The position numbers and the translations under genes were made by a program. A DNA stretch of 64,000 nucleotides from Natronolimnobius baerhuensis. Its GTDB lineage: Archaea > Halobacteriota > Halobacteria > Halobacteriales > Natrialbaceae. The DNA is taken from positions 558,001 to 622,000 of the forward strand of contig NZ_MWPH01000003.1 of the NCBI RefSeq assembly GCF_002177135.1, read 5' to 3'. The notes below the pieces were generated by a model that worked only from the letters and a program-made list of their open reading frames with translations, searched no databases and had not been told where the DNA came from. Shown piece by piece: positions 55,169 through 63,058 of the stretch (position 1 is its first letter; every line of letters starts with the position of its first letter).

Positions 55169-56623
55169 ATGAGCGACATCGAGGGCGTATATGAGGACCT
55201 CGAGGCCGACGTTTCTCTCGAGGAGTTTCGCGAGGCCGTCGAGGAGAAAGTCGAGCAGATGGGGGGACTCGCGGATGAGGAGACAGCGGCGATGCTCATC
55301 GCTCACGAGGTCGGCGAGAGCGAGGTTGGTGGCATCGCGGATATCGAACCCGGCATGGAGGAAGCAAAGTTCGTCGCCAAGGTACTCTCGATTGGCGAGG
55401 TTCGGACCTTTGACCGCGACGGTGAGGACGAAGATGGCCGCGTCGTCAACGTCGAAGTCGCAGACGAAACTGGCTCCGTGCGAGCGGCCTTTTGGGACGA
55501 ACACGCCGAAGCCGCCATCGAGGAACTCGAGGAGGGACAGGTTCTGCGGGTCAAGGGCCGCCCCAAGGAGGGCTTCAGCGGCGTCGAGATCAGCGTCGAT
55601 CAGGTCGAACCGGATCCGGATACGGAGATCGACGAGGTGCAGGTGTCGGATACCCATACCGTCGAGAGTCTCTCGCTTGGACTGTCGAACGTGAATCTCG
55701 TGGGACTCGTCCTCGACACCGGCACCGTCCGAACCTTCGACCGTGATGACGGCTCCGAGGGCAAGGTGTCGAATCTCGTCCTCGGCGATTCGACCGGGCG
55801 CGTGCGCGTCACGCTGTGGGATGAGCAGGCAGAGCTCGCGACCGAGTTCGACCCCGGTGTCACCGCGGAAGTCGTCGATGGCTACGTCAAAGAACGCGAT
55901 GGCTCCCTCGAACTCCACGTTGGCAACCGTGGCGCAGTCGAAGAAGTCGACGAGGACATCGAGTACGTTCCTGAAAGCACACCTATCGAAGACATCGAGA
56001 TCGGACAGACGGTCGACCTTGCGGGTGTCGTCCGCTCTGCAGATCCAAAACGCACGTTCGACCGGGATGACGGCTCCGAAGGACAGGTTCGGAATATTCG
56101 CGTCCAGGATGCAACCGGAGACATCCGCGTCGCAATGTGGGGTGAAAAAGCCGATATCGATATCGGACCCGGCGACGAGGTCGCCCTCGGTGACGTCGAG
56201 ATCCAGGACGGTTGGCAGGACGATCTCGAGGCTTCTGCGGGCTGGCAGTCGACGATTACGGTCCTCGAGTCCGAGGCTGACGCGGCCTCGAGCGGAAACG
56301 ACGACGCCAGTCCTGGCAGCAACAACGCAGGGCTGTCCGCGTTCGCTGGCGATACTGCCGATTCCAGCGACGAAGCCGACGATTCGGCGACCACTGATTC
56401 TGATGGCGAGTCCGACTCTGCTGCCAGCGATGACGACGCCCCTGCTGACGGCGCGGAAACCGAGTTCACCGGCGTCGTCGTGCAGGCTGGGGACCCGGTC
56501 GTTCTCGATGACGGCGAAACGACGATGAGCGTCGCGACCGACGCGGATGTCGGTCTTGGCGAGGAAGTGACCGCTCGTGGGGTCGTCCGTGAGGGCCGTC
56601 TCGAGGCAAATAACGTGTTCTGA
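55169..56623 (+). CDS. rpa2: Replication protein A-like single-strand DNA-binding protein
   Basis: 484 residues. After a short helical N-terminus (SLEEFREAVEEKVEQMGG), three OB folds are seen with the repeated phrase VRTFDRD…G.V.N: EVRTFDRDGEDEDGRVVNVEV, TVRTFDRDDGSEGKVSNLVL and KRTFDRDDGSEGQVRNIRV. Each is followed by G.VR…W.E. An acidic Ser/Asp linker and a short final strand domain follow. The gene order with histone and histone deacetylase matches my memory of Haloferax (rpa2-hstA-hdaI). Binds and protects single-stranded DNA. TATA-like caatgtttatg lies 25 bases before the ATG. Confidence 0.9.
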   Translation: MSDIEGVYEDLEADVSLEEFREAVEEKVEQMGGLADEETAAMLIAHEVGESEVGGIADIEPGMEEAKFVAKVLSIGEVRTFDRDGEDEDGRVVNVEVADETGSVRAAFWDEHAEAAIEELEEGQVLRVKGRPKEGFSGVEISVDQVEPDPDTEIDEVQVSDTHTVESLSLGLSNVNLVGLVLDTGTVRTFDRDDGSEGKVSNLVLGDSTGRVRVTLWDEQAELATEFDPGVTAEVVDGYVKERDGSLELHVGNRGAVEEVDEDIEYVPESTPIEDIEIGQTVDLAGVVRSADPKRTFDRDDGSEGQVRNIRVQDATGDIRVAMWGEKADIDIGPGDEVALGDVEIQDGWQDDLEASAGWQSTITVLESEADAASSGNDDASPGSNNAGLSAFAGDTADSSDEADDSATTDSDGESDSAASDDDAPADGAETEFTGVVVQAGDPVVLDDGETTMSVATDADVGLGEEVTARGVVREGRLEANNVF

Positions 56624-56687
56624 GCGGCCGAAACACCCTCGAGCGCCTAGGAAAAGCGTTAAGGGCGTTTACTTCGCCTAGCATGAT

Positions 56688-57125
56688 ATGAACGTCGAAC
56701 TCCCGTTTGCCCCGGTTGATACGATCATCCGGCGGAACGCGGGCGATCTTCGGGTGAGTGCCAGTGCGTCGAAGGCACTCGCATCACGGATTCAAGAACG
56801 TGGTAGTGAACTCGCAGTCGATGCCGCCGAGGAGGCGACTGCGGATGGCCGAAAGACGCTGATGGCGCAGGATTTCGGCGTCGGAGCGGTCGTCGACAAG
56901 GACGATCTCGAGTTGCCGGTCGCACCCGTCGACCGGATTGCTCGACTGGATATCGACGATCAATATCGCGTCTCGATGGACGCCCGTGTGGCCCTTGCGG
57001 ACATTCTCGAGGATTATGCGGACAACGTTGCCAGAGCGGCGGCGATCCTCGCTCACCACGCGGATCGACGGACCATTACTGACGACGACATCGAGACGTA
57101 CTTCTCGCTATTTGAGAGAAAGTGA
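56688..57125 (+). CDS. hstA: Archaeal histone, two-fold doublet
   Basis: 145 residues with two histone folds in one chain: ELPFAPVDTIIRRNAGDLRVSASASKALASRIQ and ELPVAPVDRIARLDIDDQYRVSMDARVALADILE, each followed by helices 2-3 with TLMAQDF or TITDDDIETY. The doublet form is the haloarchaeal rule. It is acidic, unlike other histones, so strong wrapping at high salt is doubtful and a regulatory role is possible. The stop is one base before the deacetylase ATG, in effect coupled. Confidence 0.95.
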   Translation: MNVELPFAPVDTIIRRNAGDLRVSASASKALASRIQERGSELAVDAAEEATADGRKTLMAQDFGVGAVVDKDDLELPVAPVDRIARLDIDDQYRVSMDARVALADILEDYADNVARAAAILAHHADRRTITDDDIETYFSLFERK

Positions 57126-57126
57126 C

Positions 57127-58137
57127 ATGCAATTTGGTTACAGCGAGGTCTGTCTCGAGCACGACCCTGGGCCACGACATCCAGAGACACCCGACCGATT
57201 GCGTGCGATTCGTGAGCGACTGAAGCGCAAACACGGGGTCGAGTACGTCGATGCCGGTCCTGCTGACCTCGAGACAATTGCTGCCGTCCACGACCGTGAG
57301 TACGTCGAGTCAGTCGAGGAGTTCTGTGCTGATGGGGGCGGGGACTGGGATCCTGATACGTCCGCTGTCGAAGCAACTTGGGACGCGATTCAACACAGCA
57401 CCGGACTCGCCTGTTGGGCAGTTGATGCCGCACTCGAGGGTGCATCTGGACGGCAGACGCCGTTTTCGCTCGGCCGTCCGCCGGGCCATCATGCCGTCTA
57501 CGACGACGCGATGGGGTTTTGCTTTGCGAACAATGCCGCGATTGCGGCCCAGCATGCACTCGACAGCGACGACTTCGACGTTGAGCGCGTCGCAATCGTC
57601 GACTGGGACGTCCACCATGGTAACGGGACGCAGGATATCTTCTACGACCGTGATGACGTCGTTTTCGTCTCGCTACACGAGCAGGGGCTGTATCCGGGCA
57701 CTGGCGACGTGGACGAGACCGGCGAGGGTGCGGGCACGGGAGCGACGATGAACTTCCCACTGCCAGCCGGCACTGGGGATGCCGCCTACCTCGCCGCGGT
57801 CGATGGACCGATTACGACCGTCCTCGAGGACGCCGATATCGATCTCCTGCTGGTCAGTGCGGGGTTCGACGCTCATCGCCACGACCCAATCTCTCGGATT
57901 CGACTCTCGACGGAGGCATACGCCTTGCTGACCGACCGACTCCGTGCGGTCGCAGACGAGTGTAACGCCGGACTGGCGTTCGTGCTCGAGGGTGGCTACA
58001 GCCTCGATGTCCTCGCAGACAGCGTCGCGATGGTCCACGAGACGTTCGACGGTCGGGAGCCAATCGAACCGAATGGCGACTTCAGCGACGACGCCGCTGC
58101 GGTCATCGAGGACGTGGCCGATGCTCACGGGCTATAG
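57127..58137 (+). CDS. hdaI: Histone deacetylase family protein
   Basis: 336 residues of the class I/II zinc deacetylase fold. Active-site marks: GRPPGHHA (catalytic His pair), DWDVHHGNGT (zinc Asp and His), AGFDAHRHDP (second zinc Asp) and LEGGYSLD (active-site Gly-Gly-Tyr). It would remove acetyl groups from lysines of proteins, or act on polyamines. It follows the histone gene directly, supporting a chromatin or lysine-acetylation role; HdaI is essential in Haloferax as I recall. Confidence 0.94.
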   Translation: MQFGYSEVCLEHDPGPRHPETPDRLRAIRERLKRKHGVEYVDAGPADLETIAAVHDREYVESVEEFCADGGGDWDPDTSAVEATWDAIQHSTGLACWAVDAALEGASGRQTPFSLGRPPGHHAVYDDAMGFCFANNAAIAAQHALDSDDFDVERVAIVDWDVHHGNGTQDIFYDRDDVVFVSLHEQGLYPGTGDVDETGEGAGTGATMNFPLPAGTGDAAYLAAVDGPITTVLEDADIDLLLVSAGFDAHRHDPISRIRLSTEAYALLTDRLRAVADECNAGLAFVLEGGYSLDVLADSVAMVHETFDGREPIEPNGDFSDDAAAVIEDVADAHGL

Positions 58138-58199
58138 TACCAGTTCGACCCGTCGTAGGCCACACTTGTCGCCGAGTGGTGGTGCTCGCTATACTGCTC

Positions 58200-59600
58200 T
58201 CATGGCCGCGGCTCGAAGTACTGTCTCAGTTCCGGCCCAAACTCTGCGAGCAACGCTGTGATTTCGTCGCCCACGAGCACGTCGTAGTCGTCTTTAAGGG
58301 CCGTCTCGACGTGTGCGCCGAGTCCAACATCGAAGAGTCGCTCGCTCTCGAGGAACCCACGCGCGGTCGTGAAATTTCGTTCGCGTTCGGCGACGTAGCG
58401 CCCGCCCTCAATGAACGGGCCGTAGGTGTCTGGATCGTCTGCGTAGGCACTGTAGAACCCTTTCGCGTGGCCTGTGACGTGGACTGGTGGACCTTGATGG
58501 CGTTCGACACCGGGCTGTTCGGCAACGGTGAGTTCCGCGAAGATCACGGCTGTTTCGTCGGCGAACGTCGTCCCGCGGAATACGTCGAAATCGCGGTCGT
58601 CGAGCCCTTGTGTCACTCCTGAGAGCGACTTATAGAGTTGTGGGTAGAGTTGATCCTCGACCACATTTGGGGCTTCGAAACGCACAGCGACCGGAATCGT
58701 TCCGCGGCGCTCGAGGTGGGCGCGAAGTTCGGATTCAGAGAGTGGTTCGGGATCGTCGGCTTCGAAGTACTCGAGTGCGGGTTGATCGAGAACCGCGCGA
58801 GCGTAGTGCTGGAAGCGCGCAACGTTCGCAGCCGAGCAAACGGCGGCGACGTTTCGTTCGGGATCAGTTGGGTCAATGACGACGAGCGGGTCCGTAAAGG
58901 TCTCCTGTCCGTGGTCTTCGGGATCGAGTTTGACCGGTGGCTGCCACTCGGTAGCGGCCTCGAGCAACTCGCGGAAGCCACCGTACTCGACGACGAGCAG
59001 TTCGGTGAGGTAGCCGCTAAAGCCACGCGTCCGGAGGTCACTGCCGTAGGATCCAATGCCTTTCAGGAACTGCTTCGTCAGGCGCACGTCGGCCGCGAGG
59101 TCGTCGTCCAGTCGGGCCTCGAGATACTGCGTGTGGAAGGGGGTGCGGTCGACCGCCGACCGGATCTCTGTCGCAGACTCGAGACGAAAGCAGGGGACAA
59201 CGTCGATGTCGAACCCCTCGACGGTGCCTTTGACGTAGGGATGTTCGGCGTACTCCTCGTGGCCTTCGGGCAGCGTTTCGTGGCCGACCGCGAGCCCGTA
59301 GCGCTCGAGCGTCTCGCGGTTGAGTTCCGGCGGGAAGCGAACGAAAATGTCGATGTCGCGGTCGCCGCTGATCCAGGTGTCTCTGGCCGTCGAGCCCGCC
59401 TGCAGGACGTCAGCACCGGAATCGAGGTCGGTTGCAGCGTCCTCGGCCCGTGCGGCGAGTCGGTCGGCCACTGTCCGCAAGCGCTCGCGCTCGTCGGGGC
59501 TGGGATCGACTCGCTCACGGACCGTCTCGAGGACGGCCTCGAGGTCGCCGTCTGTGTCGCCTGCGTTGCGGTCGTCCGGATCGGCTTCCTCGTCGCTCAT
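58200..59600 (-). CDS. cca: CCA-adding enzyme (class I tRNA nucleotidyltransferase)
   Basis: 466 residues. The polymerase-beta type active site is LQAGSTARDTWISGDRDIDIFV, with the Asp pair in DxD spacing. The archaeal central and tail domains follow (LTKQFLKGIGSYGSDLRTRGFSGYLTELLVVEYG). It adds CCA to tRNA 3' ends, needed because neither tRNA in this window encodes CCA. It lies next to the tRNA-Asn gene but on the opposite strand. Confidence 0.95.
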   Translation of the reverse strand: MSDEEADPDDRNAGDTDGDLEAVLETVRERVDPSPDERERLRTVADRLAARAEDAATDLDSGADVLQAGSTARDTWISGDRDIDIFVRFPPELNRETLERYGLAVGHETLPEGHEEYAEHPYVKGTVEGFDIDVVPCFRLESATEIRSAVDRTPFHTQYLEARLDDDLAADVRLTKQFLKGIGSYGSDLRTRGFSGYLTELLVVEYGGFRELLEAATEWQPPVKLDPEDHGQETFTDPLVVIDPTDPERNVAAVCSAANVARFQHYARAVLDQPALEYFEADDPEPLSESELRAHLERRGTIPVAVRFEAPNVVEDQLYPQLYKSLSGVTQGLDDRDFDVFRGTTFADETAVIFAELTVAEQPGVERHQGPPVHVTGHAKGFYSAYADDPDTYGPFIEGGRYVAERERNFTTARGFLESERLFDVGLGAHVETALKDDYDVLVGDEITALLAEFGPELRQYFEPRP

Positions 59601-59712
59601 TGGGTGTCTTTACTCGAGCCGTGGGTGAAAGGGTATCGAACCGCAGGAAGCGACGGCCTCTCGAAACGGAAAACGAAAGCCCTATCAAATGCACCGCCCA
59701 ATCAAAGAATGA

Positions 59713-59816
59713 GCCGAAGTAGCTCAGATGGTAGAGCACCTCGCTGTTACGGTGACACAGGTTTCCTGGTCGCCGCAGATACGAGGTTGTCCCAGGTTCG
59801 AGTCCTGGCTTTGGCG
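59713..59816 (+). tRNA. tRNA-Asn (anticodon GTT) with 31-base intron
   Basis: Acceptor GCCGAAG pairs with CTTTGGC (one G-U), discriminator G. D arm GCTC … GAGC, anticodon stem CCTCG/CGAGG, loop C-T-G-T-T-A | intron | A, T arm CCAGG/CCTGG. The intron (59750-59780) interrupts after position 37. A textbook bulge-helix-bulge is present: bulges TAC and ATA (three bases each), central four-pair helix CTGT with GCAG, intron helix GGTG with CGCC. The splicing endonuclease is expected to cut TA|C and AT|A. CCA is not encoded. Confidence 0.93.
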
Positions 59817-59924
59817 CTGTTTTCTCGAACACTACTCGTAAAGAGCGGTCGTTCCGAGCGAATTCAGGGTTTGGGAATGTGGAGTATCGGTTGTGCGTCT
59901 CTTCCTCGAGAACTCACAGACGAC

Positions 59925-60434
59925 CTATGTGCTCCGTTGTGTCTCCGGGAGCTGTCCGACCGCGTCCAGCGGCACCAGCGAGTAGTCGACGGTGTCGACA
60001 CCCTCGACCGCGCGGAGTTGGCCGACGAACTGCGAAATCTCCTCGAGGTCGCCCTCGAGGACGAAGACGTCGAGACAGAACCCGGGCTGTGAGTCGGTGA
60101 TCGTTGCCTTTGTCACCGGATCCGCAGCGTCGTCACCATCGTCTCGAGTGCGAGCGGTGCCGACGTGACTGTGGTCGTTCGAGATGATCGCCGTCTCGTG
60201 TTCGTGGCGAATGTCCGTCACGCGGCGCTCGACGGATTGGTTCGCGAACTCGTAGAGAACAGTAACGGTGCTTGCGAGGCGGCGATCCTCGAGTCGGTCG
60301 TCGTCGAACTCCGAGAGCAGGGTGCGGGCGCTTTCGCGGACGACTTCGCTGCGGGCGGTGTAGTCGTGATCGTCGGCGACGGCGTCGAGTCGCTCGAGAA
60401 GTTCGGCCGGCATCGAGACGCTGACGACGGGCAT
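59925..60434 (-). CDS. nikR: Nickel-responsive regulator NikR-like
   Basis: 169 residues. An N-terminal ribbon-helix-helix (VVSVSMPAELLERLDAVADD) is followed by an ACT-like sensor domain. The nickel ligands of NikR all appear to be present: His in DIRHEHE, the HxH pair in NDHSHVG and the Cys in GFCLDVFVLEG. An acidic insertion of about 23 residues (DDGDDAADPV…) separates HxH from the Cys, which is not usual. The start at 60434 was chosen by the family N-terminus. Divergent from two CobW-type GTPase genes, so it probably controls them. Confidence 0.82.
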   Translation of the reverse strand: MPVVSVSMPAELLERLDAVADDHDYTARSEVVRESARTLLSEFDDDRLEDRRLASTVTVLYEFANQSVERRVTDIRHEHETAIISNDHSHVGTARTRDDGDDAADPVTKATITDSQPGFCLDVFVLEGDLEEISQFVGQLRAVEGVDTVDYSLVPLDAVGQLPETQRST

Positions 60435-60468
60435 AGTATGAAAATGGACACTTGAGATAATAATATTT

Positions 60469-60499
60469 GTTATGAACTGCACAGCGAGAACGTAATAAC
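60469..60499 (+). promoter_or_regulatory. Candidate NikR site between nikR and the GTPase genes
   Basis: Half sites GTTAT (60469-60473) and ATAAC (60495-60499) form an inverted repeat with 21 bases between, the widely spaced type bound by NikR tetramers. It lies in the 103-base divergent promoter region. The arms are short and AT-rich, so chance is possible. Confidence 0.35.
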
Positions 60500-60537
60500 C
60501 AACATTAACAAGACGCGGGTACGTATTCACAACCGAT

Positions 60538-61740
60538 ATGGACGAGAGTCGAATCCCTGTGACAGTTCTGAGCGGTAGTCTCGGTGCGGGCAAAACCACC
60601 GTACTCAATCACGTATTGACCGCGGACCACGGCTTAGAGGTCGCCGTCGTCGTCAACGATATGGGTGAGGTGAACGTCGACGCCGAACACGTTACCCAGC
60701 AGTCCGACCTCGGCGGCGAGGAGGAGGTCATCGAGATGTCGAACGGCTGTATCTGCTGTCGCCTGCGTGGCGACATGTTAGACGAAGTCGGCCGACTCGC
60801 CGAGCGCCGAGAGTTCGACTATCTGTTGGTCGAATCCTCCGGTATCTCCGAGCCGATTCCCGTCGCCCAGACGTTCGCGATGGGCTTCGAGGACGCCGAG
60901 TTCGACCCGACCGACACCTACGCACTGGATACGATGGTGACGGTGGTCAACGCCCACAGCTTCTGGGAGTCCTTTGACTCCGGCAGCGCCCTTACGGAGC
61001 AAGAACTCGAGGGCGACTCCGGCCGTGTCCCCGAGGAGGTCCTGCTCGACCAGATCGAGTTCTGTGACGTACTCCTGCTCAACAAGTGCGACCTCGTCCC
61101 AGACGATGACCTCGCAGAGATCGAGGCCGTTCTCGAGCGCCTCCAGCCGCGCGCGGAGATCATCCGCACGGAGTTCGGGAACATCGAGCCGGACCAAATC
61201 CTCGGCACCGGTGAGTTCGACTTCCAGCGCGCACAAGACTCGGCTGGCTGGAAACACGAACTTCAGCACGACCACCATCACGACCCACAGGAGGAACACG
61301 GCGTCACCTCCTTCGTCTACCAGCGCCGCCGCCCCTTCCACCCCGAGCGCATCGCTACCCTGCTGTCGGACCTGCCGGACGAAGTCGTCCGCGCGAAAGG
61401 CTTCTTCTGGAGCGCCGGTCGCGAAGATGTCGCGATGGGCGTCGACAAAGCCGGCACTTCGGTCCGGGCCGGGCCTTCCGGGACGTGGCTCGCAAACCTG
61501 CCGAAAGCCGAGCGCGAGCAGTACTTCGCCGCCCGCCCCGGGCTCAGAGACGACTGGCACGAGGAGTACGGCGACCGAATGACCCGGCTGGTGTTCATCG
61601 CCCGCGAGTTCAACGAGGAGGGACTGATCGAGCGACTTGACGACTGCGTGCTCACCGACGCTGAGATGGACGACGATTGGGGGTCCTACCTCGACCCGTT
61701 CGAACCGGAAGACCAACGTGAACTCGCACTCTCCCAGTAA
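60538..61740 (+). CDS. CobW/G3E family GTPase, first copy
   Basis: 400 residues. Walker A GSLGAGKTT, the CxCC metal motif in NGCICCRL, switch DEVGRL…VESSGISEP and NKCD guanine-specificity motif (base changed from NKxD) define COG0523. A short His-rich stretch (HDHHHDP, about residues 242-250) precedes the C-terminal CobW_C domain RRRPFHPERIATLL. These proteins deliver metal (zinc, cobalt, nickel) to target proteins. Divergent from nikR; the second copy follows after four bases. Confidence 0.93.
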   Translation: MDESRIPVTVLSGSLGAGKTTVLNHVLTADHGLEVAVVVNDMGEVNVDAEHVTQQSDLGGEEEVIEMSNGCICCRLRGDMLDEVGRLAERREFDYLLVESSGISEPIPVAQTFAMGFEDAEFDPTDTYALDTMVTVVNAHSFWESFDSGSALTEQELEGDSGRVPEEVLLDQIEFCDVLLLNKCDLVPDDDLAEIEAVLERLQPRAEIIRTEFGNIEPDQILGTGEFDFQRAQDSAGWKHELQHDHHHDPQEEHGVTSFVYQRRRPFHPERIATLLSDLPDEVVRAKGFFWSAGREDVAMGVDKAGTSVRAGPSGTWLANLPKAEREQYFAARPGLRDDWHEEYGDRMTRLVFIAREFNEEGLIERLDDCVLTDAEMDDDWGSYLDPFEPEDQRELALSQ

Positions 61741-61744
61741 CCAG

Positions 61745-63028
61745 ATGTCTGTTCCGGTCACCGTCCTCAGCGGCGAACTCGGCGCGGGGAAGACGACGCT
61801 GCTCTCGGGACTCCTCGAGTCCGGCGAGCGAGATATTGCCGTGTTGGTCAACGATGTCGGCGCGGTCAACGTCGACGCCGACCTCGTGGAAGCGCGCACC
61901 GATCTCGAGACCGGCGAGGAGGTCGTCGCCCTCGAGAACGGCTGTATCTGCTGTAGCCTGGGCAACGAACTCTCGCAGGCGGTGATCCAACTCTGGAAGG
62001 AACACGAGTTCGATCACCTCGTCGTCGAGGCCTCCGGCGTCAGCGAACCCGAGCCGATTGCTCGTCAGTTCGTCCGCGGACCCGCCGGCGGCCCGTACGA
62101 TCTCGAGGCCGTCGTGACGGTGGTCGACGCGCGGCGATTTTACGACCGCTTTGCCGACGCCGACGCGGACGGACCCGAGATACAGGGGGCCGACGACTCC
62201 GGCACGCGCCCGCTCGCGGATCTGGTCCTCGAGCAAGTCGAGTTCTGCGACCTGCTGGTGGTCAACAAGTACGATCTCGTCGACGACGACGAACGCGAGC
62301 GCGTCGTCGCCTTACTCGAGACGCTCCAGCCTCGCGCCGAAATCGTGACGACGGAGTACGGCGCGCTTGAGCCCGACGAACTGTTGGGAGTCGAGCGATT
62401 CGATCTCGAAGAAGCCGCCGAGTCGGCGGGCTGGAAGCAGGTGATCGAGGCAGAGGAACACGAGCACGATGGCCACGACCACGATCACGGTGACCACCAC
62501 GACCACACGGACAGTGATCACGATCACGACCACGACCACGACCACGACCACGATCATCACGACCACGTCCACCCGCCCGAGCGCTACGGCATCGCCGTCG
62601 ACACCTACCACCGTCGCCGGCCGTTCCACCCCGAACGCCTCGAGGCGTTCCTGTCGGACCTCCCCGACGGCCTCGTGCGCGCGAAAGGCCTCTGTTGGAT
62701 CGCCGGTCGCGAGAAACAGGCCATCACGATGAGCTACGCCGGTGACGAGACCGCACTCGAGGTGACGGGCCGGTGGATCGCCAGTTTCTCCGAGGAGCGC
62801 CAGGAGCTGTACCGGCAGGGCCAACCCGACCTCCCCTGGGACGACGAATGGGGCGACCGAGAGACGCGACTGGCGCTGATCGGGCGCAACATCGATCTCG
62901 AGGCGCTTGCAGCGCGCCTTGATGAGTGTCTGCTCACCGACGCCGAGATGGACGAGGATTGGCCCGCCTACGAGAACCGTGCGCCGACTGGAATGGGCGA
63001 GAGCGCTGTGGTCTCGAGTGAGCGCTAA
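61745..63028 (+). CDS. CobW/G3E family GTPase with long His/Asp-rich loop
   Basis: 427 residues, paralogue of the preceding gene. Walker A GELGAGKTT, CxCC in NGCICCSL, NKYD. A long His/Asp repeat (about residues 238-280, encoded by cacgac/catgac repeats near 62458-62571) holds some 20 His and can bind several metal ions. The C-terminal CobW_C has HRRRPFHPERLEAFL. The start at 61745 begins the GTPase; coupled to the upstream gene. Cytoplasmic metal chaperone, probably nickel or cobalt because of the NikR neighbour. Confidence 0.93.
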   Translation: MSVPVTVLSGELGAGKTTLLSGLLESGERDIAVLVNDVGAVNVDADLVEARTDLETGEEVVALENGCICCSLGNELSQAVIQLWKEHEFDHLVVEASGVSEPEPIARQFVRGPAGGPYDLEAVVTVVDARRFYDRFADADADGPEIQGADDSGTRPLADLVLEQVEFCDLLVVNKYDLVDDDERERVVALLETLQPRAEIVTTEYGALEPDELLGVERFDLEEAAESAGWKQVIEAEEHEHDGHDHDHGDHHDHTDSDHDHDHDHDHDHDHHDHVHPPERYGIAVDTYHRRRPFHPERLEAFLSDLPDGLVRAKGLCWIAGREKQAITMSYAGDETALEVTGRWIASFSEERQELYRQGQPDLPWDDEWGDRETRLALIGRNIDLEALAARLDECLLTDAEMDEDWPAYENRAPTGMGESAVVSSER

Positions 63029-63058
63029 GCAGACGTAATCACTGGGGCGAGATACAAA

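Noticed and set aside
62458-62571. Repeat array resembling a CRISPR
   Set aside because: It is a short codon-level cac/gac hexamer repeat inside a coding frame, without spacers.
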